NCBI GenBank assembly: GCA_003564655.1
Contig: PXES01000126.1
Coordinates: 1-26,499, forward strand
Reading direction: 5' to 3'
DNA length: 26,499 bases
DNA from: Paracoccaceae bacterium
Lineage (GTDB): Bacteria > Pseudomonadota > Alphaproteobacteria > Rhodobacterales > Rhodobacteraceae
Both the position numbers and the translations under genes were made by a program. The notes under the pieces were generated by a model, which was given only the letters and a program-made list of their open reading frames with translations, made no database searches and had not been told where the DNA came from. Of the stretch, positions 23,382 to 26,499 are shown piece by piece. The stretch's first letter is position 1. Every line of letters starts with the position of its first letter.

Positions 23382-23718
23382 CGGTCGTCCCCTTTCTCCA
23401 GAGCGCGTCTTCACAACATCGCACGGCGCTCATCAGGGGTCGCAGGCGGCCGAGTCTCAACAATTTGCAAACGCGTGACCGGGCGGCGGCAGGAAAGTGG
23501 AAATTATTGTGCAAGATTTTTAGTCATTGCCTGTTATTTAATCAGGTGGCGGATCGTGCAGACGGGTCACAAACCCTCCAGCCGGGCGGAAATGCATGGC
23601 AATTCACGCGCGGGAATGGCAAAACCCCTGCCAGAGGCAAGAGTTCCGATCGCGTTTGGCGACATTGCGCGCCATCCGGCGTGCCATCTCTGGCATGGGG
23701 CGAATCGAAGGCAAGGCG
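23382..23718. promoter_or_regulatory. Divergent promoter region, glnK / penicillin-binding protein
   Basis: This 337-bp gap separates divergent genes. An AT-rich core at about 23496-23545 is the likely site of both promoters. I looked for a sigma-54 -24/-12 element (GG-N10-GC) and for an NtrC dyad and found neither with correct spacing. No small gene or terminator is convincing. Confidence 0.45.
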
Positions 23719-25905
23719 ATGAACAGCACTCCCAAGGGCAGCCGCAAGCTGGTCGCGGACCGGCGCCGGGGCGCACCCGCCCGCAAGCCCCGCCCCGCCC
23801 CGAAACGCAAGTCCTCGGGCGGCCGCACGCGCAAACACAAGGGTGGCGGCAACATCTTCGTGCGGCTGATAACCGGGACAGTGCGCCTGTTCTGGCGCAT
23901 CATCTGGGGCGTGACGTGGCGGATGGGGATGACCGTGGCGCTGCTGCTGGCACTCGCCACGGGGTATTTCTACGTCAATCTGCCACCCTTCAACGACCTG
24001 CTGGACGCCCGGGCGCGCGGGTCGGTCACGATGATGGATGGCGGGGGTAATGTGTTCGCCTGGCGGGGCGAGACCTTTGGCGGGGTGATCACTGCCGACA
24101 CCGTCTCGCCGCATCTGCGCAACGCGATCATCGCGACCGAGGACCGGCGTTTTTACAGCCATCTCGGCGTCAGCCCGCGCGGGATTGCGGGCGCGATCCG
24201 CTCGAACATGGCGGCCGGGCGCTCGCCCTTCTCGGGCGCGGGCGGGTCCACGATCACCCAGCAGGTCGCGAAACTCCTGTGCCTCGGTGTGCCCTTCGAC
24301 CCGTCGGAATGGGAATCCGAGGCCGCCTACGAGGCTGACTGCCGCCGTGGCACGGTCTGGCGCAAGATCCGCGAGCTGCCCTACGCCTTTGCGCTCGAGG
24401 CCGCGTTCTCGAAGGACGAGATCCTGACCATCTACATGAACCGTGCCTTTCTCGGTGCAGGCGCCCGCGGATTCGAAGCCGCCTCGCAGCGCTATTTCGG
24501 CCGCTCGGCGACCGAGGTCGGACCGGCCGAGGCCGCGATGCTGGCCGGGCTGCTGGTCGCGCCGTCGACCTTCGCTCCGACGCGCAATCTGGAGCGCGCG
24601 CAGGCGCGGGCCAATGTCGTGGTCAACCTGATGGCCGCGCAAGGGTATCTCACCGAATACGAGGTGGTCGAGGCGCGCTCTTTCCCCGCCACCCTGTCCG
24701 AGCAGGCCGAGGCGCAGCGCGGCATCCATTTCGCCGACTGGCTGATGCAGTCCGGCCCCGCCTACCTGACCCGCGACACGACCGAGGATGTGCTTATCCG
24801 CACCACCTTCGACCCGCGCATCCAGGAGGCCGCAGAGGACGCGGTGGCCCATGTCTTCGACCCCCGCGTGCGCGAGGGGTCCGAGGCGCAGGTCGCTGTG
24901 GTCGTGATGTCGGCGGACGGGGCAGTACGGGGCATCGTCGGCGGGCGGCAGGCGTCGGTCGGCGGGTTCAACCGCGCCACGCAGGCGATGCGGCAGACGG
25001 GGTCGTCCTTCAAGCCGTTCCTGTATGCGGCGGCTCTGGAGTATGGCTTCGAGCCCTTCGACCTGGTCGAGGATGCGCCGCTGACGATCAATATTCCCGG
25101 CTCGGGACCATGGTCGCCACGTAATTACGATAACCAGTTCCACGGCATCGTGACCCTGACCGAGGCGCTGGCGCGCTCGCTCAACACCCCCGCTGTGCGC
25201 GTCTCCGAGGCGATGGGCCGCGACGAGGTGCGTCGAGTGGCCAACCAGTTCGGCCTGCACAGCGAACTGGCCGAGGGGCCTGCGCTGGCGCTCGGCGCGT
25301 CCGAGGCGACGCTGATGGAAATGACAGCGGCCTATGCGGGCATCCTCAATGGCGGGCAGGCCGTGCGGCCCTTCGGCATCTCCGAGTTGACGCTTCTGGG
25401 CGATGACGCGCCGCTCTTCTCGGCGTCGAGCGGGGTCGGCGACCGGGTGATCGGGGAGCGCTCGGCCCAGACGCTGACCTGGATGCTGACCCGTGTGGTG
25501 GCCGAGGGAACCGGCGGGCGCGCCCGTCTCGATGGCTGGGAGGTGGCGGGCAAGACCGGCACCACGCAGGCGGCGCGCGACGCGTGGTTCATCGGCTACA
25601 CCGCGGATCATGTCGTTGGCGTCTGGATGGGCTATGACGACAACCAGCCGCTTCAGGGCGTGACCGGGGGCGGGCTGCCAGCCGAGATCTGGCGCGAGGG
25701 GATGAGCCGGGTGACGCGCGACATGACCCCGCGCCCGCTGCCGATGATCGAACCGCAGCGCCCGGCGCTCGAGCCCCCCCGGTCAGACCCCGCGCAACCT
25801 GCACCGTCGCAATCCGCGCCGGGCGCGGGTGCGTCAAGGACGCCGGGGGCAACGCTGGAGGACACGATCCGCGGCGTGCTGGGCTCGATTTTCGGGAACA
25901 ACTGA
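23719..25905 (+). CDS. Class A penicillin-binding protein (PBP1-type glycosyltransferase-transpeptidase)
   Basis: This 728-aa bifunctional enzyme polymerises glycan strands and cross-links stem peptides in the periplasm. A basic cytoplasmic tail (1-65) precedes one membrane helix (about 66-87). The GT51 domain has IATEDRRFYSHLGVSPRG (138-155, catalytic Glu141), GGSTITQQVAK (175-185) and RKIRELPYAFALE (215-227). The transpeptidase has the SxxK box GSSFKPF (Ser429-Lys432), SLN (487-489) and KTGTT (612-616). A roughly 20-residue insert with Cys188 and Cys208 lies in the GT domain. A Pro-rich tail (671-712) precedes a short amphipathic end. ATG 23719 is the first start with an AAGG site. It is divergent from glnK. 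Confidence 0.93.
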   Translation: MNSTPKGSRKLVADRRRGAPARKPRPAPKRKSSGGRTRKHKGGGNIFVRLITGTVRLFWRIIWGVTWRMGMTVALLLALATGYFYVNLPPFNDLLDARARGSVTMMDGGGNVFAWRGETFGGVITADTVSPHLRNAIIATEDRRFYSHLGVSPRGIAGAIRSNMAAGRSPFSGAGGSTITQQVAKLLCLGVPFDPSEWESEAAYEADCRRGTVWRKIRELPYAFALEAAFSKDEILTIYMNRAFLGAGARGFEAASQRYFGRSATEVGPAEAAMLAGLLVAPSTFAPTRNLERAQARANVVVNLMAAQGYLTEYEVVEARSFPATLSEQAEAQRGIHFADWLMQSGPAYLTRDTTEDVLIRTTFDPRIQEAAEDAVAHVFDPRVREGSEAQVAVVVMSADGAVRGIVGGRQASVGGFNRATQAMRQTGSSFKPFLYAAALEYGFEPFDLVEDAPLTINIPGSGPWSPRNYDNQFHGIVTLTEALARSLNTPAVRVSEAMGRDEVRRVANQFGLHSELAEGPALALGASEATLMEMTAAYAGILNGGQAVRPFGISELTLLGDDAPLFSASSGVGDRVIGERSAQTLTWMLTRVVAEGTGGRARLDGWEVAGKTGTTQAARDAWFIGYTADHVVGVWMGYDDNQPLQGVTGGGLPAEIWREGMSRVTRDMTPRPLPMIEPQRPALEPPRSDPAQPAPSQSAPGAGASRTPGATLEDTIRGVLGSIFGNN

Positions 25906-26012
25906 AAGCGGCGTTTCGGCATACGGCCAATGGCCGCGACCGGGGTGCGGCCACACGCTTCAACAGATGCGCCTCGGGCTCTGATACGACATCGGGCTGA
26001 TCACGACCCATC

Positions 26013-26106
26013 GGCAGCCGCTATGCCGCCGCACGCAACTGCGCGCAAAGCGCCCTCGGGGCGTGCAAGGGTGGGTGTGCACGGCCCGAGGGCGCTTTGG
26101 GCGAAC
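26013..26106. repeat. Long hairpin repeat, copy 3 (PBP/glpK convergent gap)
   Basis: Arms 26046-26066 and 26079-26099 pair at 20 of 21 positions (core CAAAGCGCCCTCGGG). The 12-nt loop AAGGGTGGGTGT has two GGG runs. The 5' module at 26013-26036 and the 3' flank GCGAACC..ACAGA are shared with copy 2. It sits between the convergent PBP and glpK genes, and the glpK stop codon at 26108-26110 lies in its 3' flank. Confidence 0.9.
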
Positions 26107-26107
26107 C

Positions 26108-26499
26108 TTACAGAGGAAATGCCCCGAGCGGATCGACCGGAGCGCGTGTGAACAGGGCGCGCGGGACGGGCCCTTGTATTTCGACGGCAACCACTCTCGC
26201 CCGCGAGCGGGGGCATGGGCTGCCGGGTGTCACCCGCGCGGGCACTTCTTCAGGCCTTGAGATATCGCCCCCGCCTCCGCCGCCCCATGCGGCCAGGACC
26301 ACCTGCACCGCACGCGTCCAGGCATCATAGAGGGCGTTGCGGGTGCCTTCCTCCATCGCCGGGGTGAATTGCCGCTCGACCGCCCAGCCCTTGGCGAACG
26401 CGTCCATCCCCGGCCAGACGCCTGCGCGCATGCCTGCAAGCCAGGCCGCCCCGAGCGCGGTCGTCTCCAGCACTTGCGGGCGGTCCACGGGCGCGCCGA
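26108..26499 (-). CDS. glpK: Glycerol kinase GlpK, C-terminal part (5' end outside window), aberrant tail
   Basis: GlpK phosphorylates glycerol to glycerol 3-phosphate. The visible part matches the FGGY C-terminal region: VDRPQVLETTALGAAWLAG, then FTPAMEEGTRNALYDAWTRA, which normally lies within about 10-20 residues of the end. Here the frame continues for about 60 more residues through a run of Gly codons (about 26266-26286) and then sequence with codons rare in this window (ATA, AGA, AGG). Stops occur soon after the Gly run in both other frames (26250 and 26230), so a frameshift in the G tract is likely, by mutation or sequencing error. It converges on the PBP gene with repeat copy 3 between them. 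Confidence 0.88.
   Translation of the reverse strand, partial: GAPVDRPQVLETTALGAAWLAGMRAGVWPGMDAFAKGWAVERQFTPAMEEGTRNALYDAWTRAVQVVLAAWGGGGGGDISRPEEVPARVTPGSPCPRSRARVVAVEIQGPVPRALFTRAPVDPLGAFPL

Noticed and set aside
23382..23600. Sigma-54 promoter or NtrC site upstream of glnK
   Set aside because: GG...GC pairs are present but their spacing is wrong (17 or 8 nt instead of 10), and no NtrC-like dyad was found.
23542..25611. 689-aa minus-strand open frame opposite the PBP gene
   Set aside because: Shadow of a strong real gene, Arg/Gly-rich, with no ribosome site or recognisable domain.

Overview
The window looks like chromosomal DNA of an alphaproteobacterium, most likely a member of the Rhodobacteraceae (Roseobacter/Rhodobacter/Paracoccus group). 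The evidence is the very high GC content with strong GC3 bias, the CxxC-type Ccm system I genes beside argC, the Grx4-BolA pair, the AmtB-linked GlnK, and an ArgC, class A PBP and LysR regulator with sequence features I associate with that family. No rRNA, tRNA, CRISPR array, prophage or insertion sequence is visible. The content is core metabolism and cell biology, not an accessory island.

Layout from left to right. A partial gene end is followed by a LysR regulator with a strong intrinsic terminator (1-1300). Next come the minus-strand pair rsfS-rlmH (ribosome silencing factor, 23S rRNA methyltransferase) and a minus-strand lipoprotein (1439-3019). The plus-strand leucine operon is leuC, a DUF6492-like glycosyltransferase-type gene, then leuD, closed by a terminator (3288-6295). 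A plus-strand pair follows: a polytopic membrane protein and a secreted endonuclease/exonuclease/phosphatase-like protein with altered active-site residues. On the minus strand lie grxD, bolA and purL (8534-11490). Two small membrane-protein genes (84 and 58 aa, plus strand) lead to a compact intergenic region that I read as containing a small RNA gene (12402-12510, minus). Then come a second LysR gene (minus), an acyltransferase-murI-argC-ccmE plus-strand run (13773-17068), a HemG-like flavodoxin (minus), paaG, ccmH and ccmF (minus), the glnK-amtB operon (minus), a class A penicillin-binding protein (plus) and the 3' end of glpK (minus, cut by the window edge).

The most notable signals are outside the protein genes. 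First, three copies of a long hairpin repeat (17-21 bp stem, core AAAGCGCCCTCGGG) and one related hairpin have G-rich loops. One loop is a textbook four-run G-quadruplex motif, and three of the four hairpins sit exactly between convergent genes. Second, there is a candidate small RNA with a perfect TATAAT -10 box, an exposed CCUCCC motif and a perfect intrinsic terminator. Third, ccmE is on the opposite strand from ccmF-ccmH-paaG, which a single inversion of about 4 kb would explain. Fourth, rsfS appears to start at CTG: its only upstream in-frame GTG lies inside a good promoter, while a perfect Shine-Dalgarno sits 8 nt from a CTG. Fifth, the glpK end reads through a G-rich tract into noncoding-looking sequence and stops beside a repeat.

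Functional links: LeuC/LeuD form isopropylmalate isomerase; RsfS and RlmH both act on the large ribosomal subunit; Grx4 and BolA form an Fe-S complex; CcmE/F/H carry and ligate haem for cytochrome c; GlnK gates AmtB ammonium transport; MurI and the PBP feed and build peptidoglycan. All calls come from reading the sequence and recalling families; no database search was possible.
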